Assembly: GCF_009870125.1 (NCBI RefSeq)
Contig: NC_046681.1
Location: forward strand, 2,914,001-2,978,000
DNA from: Drosophila pseudoobscura
Taxonomy: Eukaryota; Arthropoda; Insecta; Diptera; Drosophilidae
DNA length: 64,000 bases
Direction of reading: 5' to 3'
Shown here: in pieces, positions 23,143 through 35,064 of the stretch
Layout: each line of letters starts with the position of its first letter
How positions within the stretch are numbered: the first letter of the stretch is position 1
Translations under genes and position numbers: made by a program
Notes under the pieces: model-generated
Seen by the model: only the letters and a program-made list of their open reading frames with translations
Told to the model about the DNA's origin: nothing
Database searches by the model: none

Positions 23143-23622
23143 ACAAGCTGCAAGAAAGAAATAACGTGACATTCCATACTCCCTTACGTTGTCACTGTTG
23201 TTTTGTTTAAACCTTGTTTTAGACACAATAAATAAAAATTGTACTTAAAAGTAGCTAATATTGTAGAACATTTATACGTCAATGGCCTAAAATCATGTGG
23301 TCAGAGCTAAGGGTTTTAGTTCATCTCGTCAGTATTATTCAACGGAAAAACGATTTTTCCCTTACCTTTTACATATAGACAACAACCAACCATGTATTTA
23401 AAACACGCCAGTTAAGTAGAAAATTGATTGATTAATTGGATAAAATTATGTGGGCAGGGCTAAGGGTTCTATCTAGCTAGTAATATTCGACGGAATATCA
23501 AAAACTAGCAATATGTATGATAGAACTTGACTTCGACAGTACATTTACGGTACATTTTTAAAATGAGACGGTATATTTTGGTATATTTCTGAGAGTCGGA
23601 CAATAAGTCCGCGGTCACACTG
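23143..23622 (+). repeat. Duplicated upstream module, copy B (before colt)
   Basis: This is the partner of 12219-12692, in the same orientation and also ending just upstream of a gene. It differs by small gaps, including an extra 15-base stretch (acaataagtccgcg region, 23600-23613) between the Motif 6 and Motif 1 matches. Confidence 0.75.
23577..23622 (+). promoter_or_regulatory. Core promoter of colt (Motif 6 + Motif 1)
   Basis: TTTGGTATATTT (23577-23588) fits Motif 6 and CGGTCACACTG (23612-23622) fits Motif 1 exactly. The start codon of the carrier is 706 bases downstream, with a possible leader intron donor near 24074 (gaccag|gtgag). Confidence 0.55.
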
Positions 23623-24327
23623 ATGTTAACTTAAAAATGGTAAATATGGTTTTTATTAAGAAATGAAAAATAAAATTATGCAAAATACTAATAATAAATT
23701 GAAGCAGGCCAGGTAAACTTCATCAAAAGACACCGCGCGGGCATATACCAGGTTCAACTCGGAGCAGCACGGGAAAAAAAAAGAAAATTCCGAACTTTGT
23801 ACCCGCGCACATTCCCAGTAAGCAGCAGCCGGCAATAGGTAATTTTTAATTAATTGTTCGGCTGTTAAAAAAACCTCTGCCATGCCATTTGGAAACATTT
23901 CGGGCTGATAACAAACGTAATCACATTTGTGAATTTTAGCGTTCCGCTCTTTGACAGACCAGCTAGTAAATGTTTCGTGGCTGACACCCGAAACCTGACA
24001 CCCAGCCCAGCAGCAACAGGTTCCAGGCCGACGAGTCAATATTTTGGGACCACTTTTAATCTACCATCGACCAGGTGAGCCATGCTGCAGCATCTTGCAA
24101 AATCGTCAATCTGCAATTCACATTCACCTTGATGGCGTAACAAATGACGTCTCGGTATTCTCTGATTGGCTGAGACTATCACAAGAGTAGACCCTAGATT
24201 AGGGCCCCAATCCAATAATCGTCTAGGTGCAAACTCCAACAGTTGATAGGCCTTGGCTAAATATGTTTTACATAAAACAAAATCTGAACTCAAACTGTGT
24301 TTCAGAAATAAACCTTTTGGAATCACT

Positions 24328-27300
24328 ATGGCAACCGTCGAAAAGGTGTCCACGGAGCGAAAGGCGAATCCGGCCAAATCTTTCATCACTGGCGGCTTTG
24401 GTGGAATCTGTAATGTTCTTTCTGGGCACCCGTTAGATACCATAAAGGTGAGCTATTTTAACTACTGCGAATAACAATTTGGAATATATTTTTTGTACTG
24501 CAGGTACGTTTGCAGACAATGCCGCGGCCGGCGCCGGGTGAGCAACCACTTTACAAAGGCACCTTTGACTGTGCTGCGAAAACCATAAAGAACGAAGGTG
24601 TTCGCGGGCTCTACAAGGGCATGTCAGCTCCGTTAACGGGTGTTGCACCTATTTTTGCCATGTGCTTTGCGGGCTATGCGTTGGGAAAACGTTTACAGCA
24701 ACGGGGGGAGGACGCCAGGCTCACCTACTCACAAATTTTTGTCGCCGGTTCGTTTTCGGGCCTCTTCTCCACGCTGATTATGGCACCGGGAGAGAGAATC
24801 AAAGTCCTGCTGCAAACGCAACAGGGGCAGGGTGGTCAGCGTAAATATAATGGAATGATCGATTGCGCTGCGAAGCTTTATAAGGAAGGAGGACTGCGCA
24901 GTGTCTTCAAGGGCAGCTGCGCCACCATGCTCAGGGGTAAGTACAGCTCACTTTTATCATTTCCACTCTTGGCTGTGTGGTTACATTACATTACAATTAT
25001 ATTCAAGTTCGGAGTAAACTTAGAGCTAACTTAGAGTATGATTTAAATGGTTAAATCTCATTCGACATCTCCAATTCGAGCGGCTCCGGGTGGGGCTGCT
25101 GATTCTGTTGCCTTAGCACAAACTGCAGCGTGTTGCGTTGCTTTGTAGGCTTGTGTGTTATTTTCCTGGGCGTAGCCTTCTTGGATTGCTCCTCATGCAG
25201 CTCGACCTTCCGCCAGTGGGGCAGCGGCAGCCCTCTTGTTCCGATCCTGTTGTGACTTGGCGGCTGAAGGATTTGTATGTCGCCGCAATGGAGTTGCTTG
25301 CGGAGAACGTAGTATACACTGCGTCCATTGTAGTTTGAGCAGCGGGGGACGAGACTCCTATCGGTCTCATAGGGGGCCTCGTGTCTGCACGAGAGGGGAT
25401 CGCCATTTATGTCTTTTACACACCTCTTTACAATGGGCCCCCGTACCACATTGGTTAAGTATGGTTTCCAGTATTGCATCTGGCAGCTGCATTGCCACGG
25501 ATTCTGATCGAGACGAATCACCCGGACAAGTGGCAGCCGAAAAAAACTAGTGGGCAGTGTTTTTAGCTGATTTCCTTGCAGCTGGACTTCCTCAAGCCTC
25601 TGCTGGTCGTCCAGCAACCCATGGGGTATATTTGTAAGATTGTTATGGCTCAAGCTGAGAAACTTCAGTCGCTTCACGCCCATAAATGCATCCATGGACA
25701 GTTCTGAAACGCCACACTGACTAATGTCCAGTTCCCTGAGGTGTTCCATGCCTGCAAATACATCAAACTGTAAGCTGTGGATTTTCCCACGCAGCTTAAG
25801 AAACTCCAGCCTATAAAGACCCTGTAAATTAAGGTTCGAATTAAAAGCTGTTACGAAACTATTTTAAAGAGCCTTGCTGACCTTAAACACTCCCTGTTCT
25901 AGCGTTTCGGTGGAAACATTGCCAAGTATTAGAGTGCGTAGTTCGTTAAGGGAATCAAATTGTCCATAAATGAACCAAGTGCGCAGATCCAAAGCCGCCT
26001 GATCGCTGCCCATTCGAAGTTCTCTCGTATCGTTCATCACCCAAAACGTGCCAGGAAGGATGTATCTAACAGGATTGCTGCGCAGATCTGCCTTCTGCAA
26101 CTTTGGCAAGGGCGGAAAACTTAATTCACTTAGGCGCTCCAGTCGATTATCAGCTAAATTGAGTGTCTCCAGCTGGAGTAAGCCAGCCAGACCCAGATAA
26201 TGCAATCGCCTTAAGGAGTTGTGGGCTAAGGAGAGACTCTTCAGCTGCAGAGCTCCCGAGAAAGCGAACGGGGGCAACTCCTCAATGCTATTCCTCTCCA
26301 GATTGAGGTCCCTCAGTTGGGTTAGTCCATCGAACATTTGCCAGTGCAGTTTGTCCAGCTTACAGCCCACAATGCGCAGCACTTCTAGTCTGCCCCATCC
26401 AAAAAAGCTGGGCATCCTGGTCTGCTTCAGTCGTTGCATGTGCTGCTCATAGGTGACAATATCAGAGGCGGCATCCTCAAATTGCAGTGGGTACTTGGTG
26501 GAGTATTCGCTGGGCGGAAGGAGCTCACTCGGCGGCTTATACTCATAGTCGTCACTGGGTAGTTTGGAGAACTTTGGACGTTGCAGCCGATCGCTGGCCT
26601 GCAACCTGATATGCTCAAAGTTGGCATACTGCAAGAACTCCAGCGGATCATCGATGATTAGAGTGGCTCCGGTTCCACGGATTTCGAGAGTTCTTAGCTG
26701 ATTGAGTGGCCGTAAGCTGCTGGTGTTTACTGCGAAATGAATTATAAATTACTGGTATACCTATCCGAATAAAAAGTCGTTACACACCTGCCAGTTGGTT
26801 TTCCACGTTGCCCGTGTAGAGCAAAATCAAGGCCTGCAAATCCGTTGGCAAGTAATCCCGAAGCTCCTGCCACTCGTCTTGGGACTGTACCAGGCACGTC
26901 GCCAGTTTTGTGTGTGTGGGCTGCTGCAGGAAGCTATCATCACCATAGTCCCTGGCCATGTGATTGACCCAACGAGCAATGGGCAGCTCGTTGAATGCTT
27001 CCAACTGACAGACGCATTTGCCTGGGCAAGTGAGAACTTCAAGGTTCGGCTCGGACTCAGGCCGTAGAACATTGCCCAGCGCAGATCCATGTATCGGCTA
27101 TGTTTAGGCATAGATACCAGTATACCAGTGTTCTCAACATACAGCCCGAAGGCAGTAACTTACCTTCGTCACCATTAGAAAGATCAGCAGCATCTTGCAC
27201 CCTATCGCACCGTTTGACGAGCCCTGGACTATCCCCCTCATCTTCATTCTGGCGTCACGCTTTATTCGACGAATGCCATTAATAAACTAAAACGAGACCG

Positions 27301-28550
27301 CAGCGCAACTGCCACATGCCTGAACAATTACTGAGAGATGAAGGCGGTTCCCATTTGAACTCCAAGTATTGTTTTCATATTATTCGTCGTCTCTGCTTTA
27401 AAGGAAGTCGCCGATAAGAACATCCTCTGCTGGGATAAGAAACAAAATAAGAAAAACATGAATTGTATAACGTGTACATGTGTAGCACTCGTATATCGAG
27501 ATATTCGCTTATATGTATGTACATTGATGGTATGAGCATTTGGGCGAGAAAGTCCATCGGGCACAGATAAAGCGCAACTAGTTCGACTGATGAAAAGTGA
27601 AACGCGCCAGGTGCACACTCAATTTTGCACTGTGCCCGAGGTCCTGCTGCTTTAGATGGCTCTGATGCCTGATGACTTATGCTCTGTGGAAGATTCAGAA
27701 CCATCCCCTCCACCTCCTCTCTGTATTTGTCTGGAATAACACTATTATATGGGCACTCTTTAGCGCAGATGCTGATAAAAGTTTTCTGTACTTATGTACT
27801 GCTCGTACTGCTGTGACAATTGAAACAATTAATTGTATTATATTGATAGTATCACTTAAGTATGTACATGTTATTCATTTAGAAGAAATATTGACACAAG
27901 CTCATTGCTAGATGGATCCGATAATTAGGAATTCAAGACATTGGTCAAAATACTTAGACTTGCCACTTACCAACGGCTCGAAAATGTTTAAAATACTTGT
28001 ATTATTGTGTAAGTACATCAAATCATTAGTAGATTCGATTGTAAAAGTTAGATAATTTTCGCACGTTTAATTTATTGAATAATACATCAAAACAAAACCA
28101 TGTTTTTAGATTTGCCCGCCAACGGACTATACTTCCTGGTATATGAGTATATACAGGATGTGGTCAAGGCAAAATCGGAAACAGGCCAGATTAATACTGC
28201 CTCAACCATTTTTGCTGGCGGCGCTGCTGGGATGGCGTACTGGATCTTGGGCATGCCCGCTGATGTCCTAAAGAGTCGCCTGCAGTCCGGTGAGTACTTT
28301 TGACCAAAAACTGCTTTCCTTTGCAGGTGTACTAGCTAAGTACGTTTATTCTTATATTACAGCCCCTGAGGGTACTTACAAACATGGCGTTCGCAGTGTA
28401 TTCAAGGACCTGATTGTCAAGGATGGTCCACTGGCCTTGTACCGAGGCGTTACGCCCATTATGATTCGCGCATTCCCAGCCAATGCGGCCTGTTTTTTCG
28501 GTATTGAGCTGGCGAACAAATTTTTCAATGCCGTGGCACCACAGTTCTAA
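24328..28550 (+). CDS. colt: Congested-like trachea, mitochondrial carnitine/acylcarnitine carrier
   Basis: Four exons join in frame (24328-24447, 24504-24936, 28110-28289, 28363-28550) for 306 residues, the usual length of SLC25A20-type carriers. There are three repeats of about 100 residues, each with a carrier signature: HPLDTIK at 34-40, APGERIK near 137, and MPADVLK near 230. Glycine-rich membrane segments such as [15 protein letters not shown] and [15 protein letters not shown] are as expected. The protein exchanges acylcarnitine for carnitine across the inner mitochondrial membrane, feeding fatty-acid oxidation; fly colt mutants have defective gas filling of tracheae. The second intron is 3.17 kb and contains an entire leucine-rich-repeat gene on the other strand. 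A second copy of exons 3-4 lies 1.3 kb downstream at 29813-30237 with identical exon lengths and phases, so alternative 3' ends are possible. Confidence 0.95.
25051..27247 (-). CDS. Secreted leucine-rich-repeat protein nested in the colt intron
   Basis: Four minus-strand exons join in frame (27247-27164, 27097-26788, 26729-25882, 25821-25051) for 670 residues. Exon 1 encodes a hydrophobic leader (MLLIFLMVT) after a short polar start. A cysteine cluster CPGKCVC at 52-58 resembles an LRR N-cap. A block of leucine-rich repeats follows (for example [59 protein letters not shown]). The array closes with a classic LRR C-cap, NPWQCSC at 521-527 with later cysteines (VKRCVKD, SCRHE, VPRCSN). The tail is basic and polar without a second membrane segment, so the protein is probably secreted, or lodged by its leader. 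LRR proteins of this type bind other extracellular proteins; the partner is unknown. The gene lies wholly within colt intron 2 on the opposite strand. I do not assign a symbol. Confidence 0.85.
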
Positions 28551-28610
28551 ATGCAAACAGTTTGTTTTCTCTCTTGAGAACGTTATGAATATAAAAATAT
28601 TCAGTTAAGT

Positions 28611-28616
28611 AATAAA
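28611..28616 (+). terminator. Poly(A) signal of colt
   Basis: A canonical AATAAA occurs 60 bases after the stop codon of the first set of terminal exons. It would end the standard transcript before the duplicate exons; skipping or reading through it would be needed to include them. Confidence 0.55.
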
Positions 28617-28619
28617 GTT

Positions 28620-29812
28620 ATGTTAAATAAATGCATTTTTTGATATGAAACGATTAAATAATAATAACCGGAGTTTGTACTTTTATAACGTCAATGTAAT
28701 CAATGTAAATGTTACGATATAAAATGTAAATGTGTCTACATTCATATGTAATTACAAAAGCAATTCCACCCTCGTAGAGGGTTCCCGTGATCTGTCCCGT
28801 CCGAGTGTCTTCGGTTTCTGCAGTTATCTTGAAAACGAAAAATTGCCCAGAGTCAACCTTAGTACCAATTGTGCGGTTAATTAAGAGTTATAAGTTGGGG
28901 CTATGGTCCATTTAAACGTGTCTTTTGCGACACCATGGAAATACGAGTACTAATAGTAATCTCGATAAGCGTAAATAGACTGTTTGATACAGACATTTCT
29001 GTCTATATAGAAACTATAATGTAATTTACTATTCCATTTTTTGAACTAGTAATACAGAGTATTTTTCTCAGGAAATGATTAGGAAAAGAGCTAACAAAAT
29101 GGGTCAATTAAAAAATGGGAGCTATGAAATCTGAAAACGTTTCATACGATAACAATATACACATCTGGTCATTAAAATTGATATGGGCATTTCCATGAAA
29201 CAGTCCACCAAGGCCAAAAAATCGCGATATTATTTTCTAAAAATGTTGAAACTCGACCTTAGCACCAATTATAGGCTTCGTCAAGACCTACTTTATAATA
29301 GGGAAACCATTTGGAAAACCCGTCTTATTTTGATCTTTTTAAAAATGGTAAAGTGTACGATTGTCCCGATTGGAAACAGATAGGCGAATACAAATTTCAT
29401 TAAAAATCGAACGAGACATGATATGACCGGACGGAATGGGACAACAGCTGGGTCTTAACAGCTTAACCAAGTCCAGGTTCGCCGTCTGTACTTCATCCCA
29501 TTTGACTTGATTTGAAAGGACAGTTGCCGATAGAAAATTATATTTTATGCAAGCAGCGGGTAATACCTTGTACATATATTATTGCGCTTTTCTTGACATT
29601 CTTATTAATTGATTCGGTTAACGAACACTACATCCCCCATTACATGTTACTCAGTTTTTCAAAAACTGATCTGATCTAATAAATGTTAGATAACCACAGC
29701 GCTTGATGGGCTTGATGTAACAGCGCGGCAATTAATAGTATTTATGAGGTGGTTTTGATTGTTGTGCGATTGTTATTATGTGAAATATTTAAGTGTTCTT
29801 TCTACTTTACAG
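28620..29812. other. Spacer between colt and its duplicate terminal exons
   Basis: I looked here for the first half of a second carrier gene (a P-x-D-x-x-K signature with the membrane segments of repeats 1 and 2) and found none on either strand. The stretch is AT-rich with short frames only. It ends in a good splice acceptor (ttctttctactttacag) directly before the duplicate exon. Confidence 0.5.
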
Positions 29813-30237
29813 ATCTACCCGCTAATGGGCTATATTTTCTCAGCTACGAGATACTGACCTCTGAGTACAAGCGACGCTATGACAGACCCAACGTGGATCT
29901 ATTTCCGGCCATCTTAGCCGGTGGAATGGCGGGCATTTTCTATTGGATCGGGGGAATGCCAGCCGATGTGCTTAAGAGTCGATTGCAGTCAGGTTAGTTA
30001 AGCTCACCTTCGAGTGCTGACCAAATCTTACCCAAAACTTTAACCGAAGCTCCTGAGGGGACATACAAGCATGGGATACGAAGCGTTTTCATGGATCTCA
30101 TGAAAAATGACGGTCTACTGGCGCTGTACAGAGGTATTACCCCGGTAATGTTGCGCGCCTTTCCTGCGAATGCGGCCACCTTCTTTGGTATCGAGCTGGC
30201 CAATGCCTTTTTTCGTATTGTGGCCCCAGACTTTTAG
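29813..30237 (+). CDS. Duplicate of colt terminal exons (alternative 3' end or partial gene)
   Basis: Two exons, 29813-29992 (180 bases) and 30050-30237 (188 bases), have exactly the lengths and phases of colt exons 3 and 4. They encode a second version of the last 122 residues. Conserved are [10 protein letters not shown] at the start, the third carrier signature in [21 protein letters not shown] and AFPANAA. The stretch after the start ([20 protein letters not shown]) is strongly diverged. There is no stop or frameshift, and an AATAAA lies 63 bases after the stop. Without an upstream half it cannot be a complete carrier, but splicing from colt exon 2 (phase 1 donor at 24936) would give a full-length protein with a different sixth-helix region. 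The acceptor of the second exon (taaccgaag) is weak in pyrimidines. It may instead be a partial tandem duplication still under constraint. Confidence 0.75.
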
Positions 30238-30299
30238 AACATTAGCTAATGCTTTAGGTCAGCCAGTATTATAAAATATATCAATTTATATAGCGTTTT

Positions 30300-30305
30300 A
30301 ATAAA
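30300..30305 (+). terminator. Poly(A) signal after the duplicate carrier exons
   Basis: AATAAA lies 63 bases beyond the stop codon of the duplicate exon pair, in the same position relative to the coding end as the signal after colt itself. This supports use of the pair as a real transcript end. Confidence 0.5.
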
Positions 30306-30608
30306 GTATACAAAACAAATGAAAAAATTGAATTATACAAATTTGTTCATAACAGCTAATACAAAATATCTGTTTTAATTAACGATTTATAAAAAAGGTT
30401 TAATATCTGAGGCGAGGCTGTTGGTTGGGACTTTAATGACTTCTACTCTCCTGGAGTGCTATTTTACTTGATCCCCCTCTCGTTCTTGCTCGCTTTCCTT
30501 CTCTTCTTCTTTACAATTTTAAGAGCTAAGTTTTTGTTGAAAAAAGGCGCTTAAAATAAAAAATATTTAGCTTTATCAAAAGGACAGAAATGTATTGTTT
30601 CCGCCTTA

Positions 30609-33600
30609 TTAAGCTATTTTACGGTCATGATTGTCGAAATTAAATAGCTGTCGCTTCATGTTCTCATTTTTGGATATAGTATACGGGGACAGTAGCATGG
30701 GCAACACATTAAGCGACTTTAGTTCGGGGAGACGAATATTGAGTACATTTTGATTTGGCAGTTGCTGTTCCGATTGATTGCTCCAAACGGGATCGATCCA
30801 AAAAGGTAATTTCTGTCAAGAGTAATTTGAGAATACAAATATAACCAATGCAACATTTAGGGCATCATATCTTACCTCTGGGGGGTGCCCATCAGGATTG
30901 GCTGACTCATAGATGGAGCCCATCGACGTTCCAGTACAGCTAACCAAATCATATAGATCGCCAGATGCATTTACCGAGTGCTGCACAGCGGAAGGTTGTA
31001 GTGGATGCTGCATCTGCTGAGGATAGAAACTAGCCTGACGGCGATGCCATAGCTTTCCCGACGAGTGCGCGTGCGGAGTGCCGGGCATTATGGCAGTGCT
31101 AGATGTAATGTTGGTCAAGTCTCCGGCTCCAAGACTACCGTTCAGATCTCCAGATGAGTTGAACGAACTGTTGAACAGCTGGAGGGACGAGTTTAGGGAG
31201 TTCTCCTTGTTGCAGCAGCTGTTGCACAAGCTAAGGTTTCCCGCACTCGACCCAAAACTATTCAGCAACGAGGAGTTCGCACTCGGTGGTGAGCACTTGG
31301 TGTTATACTGCTCCTGGTAGTTCTGGAAGCTGTTAACCTGCGGCTTGAAGGACGCATTGGATGCACTAGCCACACTGTTCGCATATTCAGTTTTTCGGGT
31401 TTTGTGCGGCGGCGGCGCCTGAGCAGGTGGTGGACGATTGTGTTCGCCCAGGGGAGTACGGTAGGGGCGCTGCGCCTTGTGCTTCGCATAGGGCAACTTC
31501 AGGGAGCCGAACAAATGCTGGTGACTGACACCCGAACTGATACGCACTGTAGACGGAATGAGGGAGGTACAGAAGGTGGAGCACGAGTAGGTCAGTTCAC
31601 TTACACTCGCAGTTCACATTCAGTGACACATCGCTCCTTTCCTGCGTGGGTCCCTTGTTAAGCGTAAAGAGATCCTCATGCGCGGCAACCACCGAATATA
31701 AGTTGGGAAATCCATACTCAAAGGTTGTGCTGAGCCCACAGTCCAGTCCGCTCTTGATCTCGTACAGATACATGCTGGGCCGTTGTTCCAGCATTCGGAC
31801 TATCGAGATCAGAAACCTCATAAAACTGGTAAGGCGAACGCACTGCTGATCGGTTTCCTCGTAGATCTGGAAAGACGGCATGGTCAATGGGCTAAAAGCT
31901 CTAGGCAATAGTTGTACAAAGGATGGAGTATAGTACTCACCTCGATGCTGTGTCGCATGGCAAGCAAAGCCGTCTCTGTAAGCTGGATCGTGTGTTTTGC
32001 GTTGAATTCGCTAATGAATTGAGCTTTAGGGAAAGGCTCGGGGGCAGGCGATGCTAACGAGCTGGCAGATTGAACTGTAGCTGATGGCGCTGCAGACTCT
32101 TGCTGCAGTAGATGCTTACAGGCCCGATAACACAGCTGGCGGAATTCCAGATCATCATTGTGACAAATCAGCCAGGTGGCGTTGTCCTTGTGCTGTACCT
32201 CCACATAGGGCAACAGCTCGATGGCTGTGGCTATATCCGATACACCCAAGGTCTGTGGCTGCATCTGGTAGCCATACTTCTTCTTGTGCAACTTCAGCAC
32301 CTGCTCTAGTCTCATGCAGTTCGTGGAATTGCCAGTGATATTCCGAATGAGGTCCTCGCACTGCTCTGCAAACACACGCCTAGCCACCTTTGGCGAGAGG
32401 AGGATTTTCTTGTCCTCATCACCGGTCAACTCCATTTCAACCACACCATGAATGGCGTCCATGAGGTCGGCCAGCTTCAGGAACCCGTAGTCGCTGAGGC
32501 GACACTGGTATGCGAAGTGATAGTGATACGAACGTACGAACTTTTGAAACAGTATTGTGTACTGGAGGGAGTTCTGGAAGAGCTCCACCATTTCCCCCGC
32601 AAAAACACAGGTTTTTTCGAGCTCGCTGTTTGTCTGCTTGCGCTTCGGCATTGAAATGAGTATGTCCTTTCCCTGCTGCACGGTGCTCAAGACCACAATA
32701 TTGGAGTTGACCAGGCCATCCAGAATGTCCACAATATCGCACACTCCATAGTCAGTTACGTCAAAATTCCGACTCTGGGTCTGAGCAAAGATGCCCGGTA
32801 GTTGGGACAGAAGAACCGAGTTATTACCATGCGCTCGTAGGACCCGCAACAGGTCGGACGTGAATCTACGTATCTGAGTTCGATGAGTTAGAGTGATCTG
32901 GCGATTCTCTCCGTCACCCATTATCTGGACCACGGAGGACAGAGCCTCAAAGAGCTCAATGAGCTTGGTGTAGCCATAGTCTGCAACTCGACATTGCTTG
33001 CCAAAATGATTGTGATATGCCGGGATAAAGCGATTGAACTTCATCGTCGACTTCGGCGACATCTTTACCAGTTCGATAACCTCGCGCGAAATCTGATAGA
33101 GCGGATCAGCGACAGAGTTCTTAAAGTAGCTGCCGCCCGAGAGATTCGAACGGTCGCTGCCATTTAAACTACTCGAATTCGAGCCGCAGGAGGTGGCTCC
33201 AATCGAGGACGTCATCTCCTTGTTCAGCTCCAACCAGCCGAGAATCTTAATGCCGAAGTTATTCACCTGTATCTGTATGCCCTGGACACAGCAGACCAAG
33301 TGCTCCAGGTTGACACCGCTTTCGTTGGCCATAATCGACACCTTCAACTGTCCCTCAATACAGTGAAGGAGAGTGGCCACGGGTATGTCACCTGGATGAT
33401 GCTTGAGCAGCGGATAAATGAGCTTCTGGATCTCTGAGATGGTCATAAACACGTTGGGCAGCGGCTCAATATCCTGCTCTGCCCATCCCTTGTGCTGCTC
33501 CTTCTTGAAGTGAACGGTGCAATAAGGGACACTGTGCTGCAGTCCCTCCATTAGAGGTGAGCTCTCCAAGGTGTTTACGAGCTCTGGCTGCAGACTAATA

Positions 33601-35064
33601 AACTTATCCTCGTTGTTATCCGAGTTGATGGTACAGATGTCCTGCATTTTGTACAAATCCAGAACACTGATTGAGGTTTTGAAACGCGACTGGAAAAGCT
33701 CTCGGAACTTATACATCGGCAGTGTATAGTACGGAACATCCTGGGGAAGAGAAAAAGAGAAGCACAAAATGGTAAGACAGAAAACACAACTGAAATGAAT
33801 ATGAATACAAGTATACGAGTATACGAGTATGCGAGTATCCGAGTATGTGGAAATCTAAGTTTCTCGTACCTTCAGCAGTCCAGCGACCTGGCAACGCAAC
33901 GTGTTGACCTCGGTCAGAGAAGAGTCGCGTGTGTAGCTGACCAGCATGCGCTTGTGCCCAATCTTCTTTCGATGCAAATTGGACACGACCTGTTTGGCAA
34001 ACTTGGGAGAGGGAATTTCAAAAATAATTTAACAATTCGGGAGATCAGACAGTGGGGCGCTCACATAAAGATCCGGCACAGTGACCTTGGCATAGGAGCT
34101 GCCCTCAAAGATCAGCGACACCACCGGCGTGATGGGCTTCAGTTGGTTCATAAGGAAGTTGCGCAGACTTGACTCATCCAGTGAGTAGTCCAGATTGGTA
34201 ATTTGCAGAGTGACTGCATCACTAGGATCGGTAATGGTGGCGTAGGCCTGACCAGACCCCTCCCCAATGCTGCTGGCTTGGTCCGTAGCAACACTGCTGC
34301 CGACTGAGGCGCTGATAGTTGGGGGAGCTGCCGTCGGGGCCATGGGCAGGGGTAGAGGGCACATGCTGTTTGGCTGATAGACGGACTCGTATGACTGATA
34401 CGTCTGGGAGCCACGGGTCAAGCTCAAGGTGGCCGCCCCAACCTGTTGTTGCTGCTGTGGATGGTTGTGCAGCAACGGATGACCGGTTACGGCGGCAACA
34501 GCCGCTGCAGCCGCGCAGGAGCGACTGTGATTGTACGGCATATAGCGATTTCGGTTGAAGCAGGAAGCGCTACCATTCATATGAGCATGCTGGCACACAT
34601 CCAAGTGGGTCGGCATAGGCGTGGACGGAATACTGGCGTACTTCCCTGGCAGCATTCCTGGTGGCTGCATGTACCCGGCCAATCCGTTACTGTTGTAGTA
34701 GCGCAATCCCCCCGCTAGACAGGCTCCGGCATTGCTGAAATCCGCACAAAGTACGCCCGGTGCCTGTGCCTGTGCCTGTACCTGGGTCTGTGCCTGCGAC
34801 TGCGCCTGTGCATAGAAAGCAGTCGGTAGTTTTCCAGCCCTGTCACACGACCAACTATTTGGTTGAAAAAGATAATAACAAACGTATTTACCATAGTAAT
34901 CTAATTAATACATATGCATATGTACATCAGACGTTTCTTAGAATTCAATATAATCGGAATGCAAATTAATGTTACTGCATTACTCATGAGTACTCTAAAA
35001 TGTATTGCATACATATGTACATTTGTATGTATGTATGTATGTACCTATACAAACGTTCGCCCAT
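30609..35064 (-). CDS. Marf1: MARF1, RRM and multi-LOTUS RNA regulator
   Basis: Seven minus-strand exons join in frame (35064-35045, 34854-34065, 34001-33870, 33740-31941, 31866-31605, 31546-30876, 30812-30609) for 1292 residues. The tiny first exon supplies MGERLY after a perfect fly start context (CAACATGG). Next is a low-complexity region with an Ala-Gln repeat, then an RRM-like fold over about 220-310 ([29 protein letters not shown]). A long run of LOTUS repeats follows from about 320 to 1000; typical strings are [18 protein letters not shown] and [14 protein letters not shown], with about seven or eight copies. The C-terminal 290 residues are Asn/Ser/His-rich. The protein matches Limkain-b1/MARF1, which in flies represses maternal mRNAs such as nanos during oocyte maturation, with CCR4-NOT. 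No NYN nuclease domain is present, unlike vertebrate MARF1. Its 3' end faces the duplicate colt exons. Confidence 0.9.
34732..34810 (-). repeat. Hexamer repeat coding for Ala-Gln in Marf1
   Basis: On the plus strand a run of (tg)cctg units is imperfectly repeated about ten times; on the coding strand it encodes alternating glutamine and alanine. Such tracts vary in length between strains and likely form a disordered linker before the RRM. Confidence 0.7.

Noticed and set aside
28560-29812. Search for a complete second carrier gene upstream of the duplicate exons
   Set aside because: No first or second carrier signature or matching membrane segments occur on either strand, so a full paralogue is not present here.
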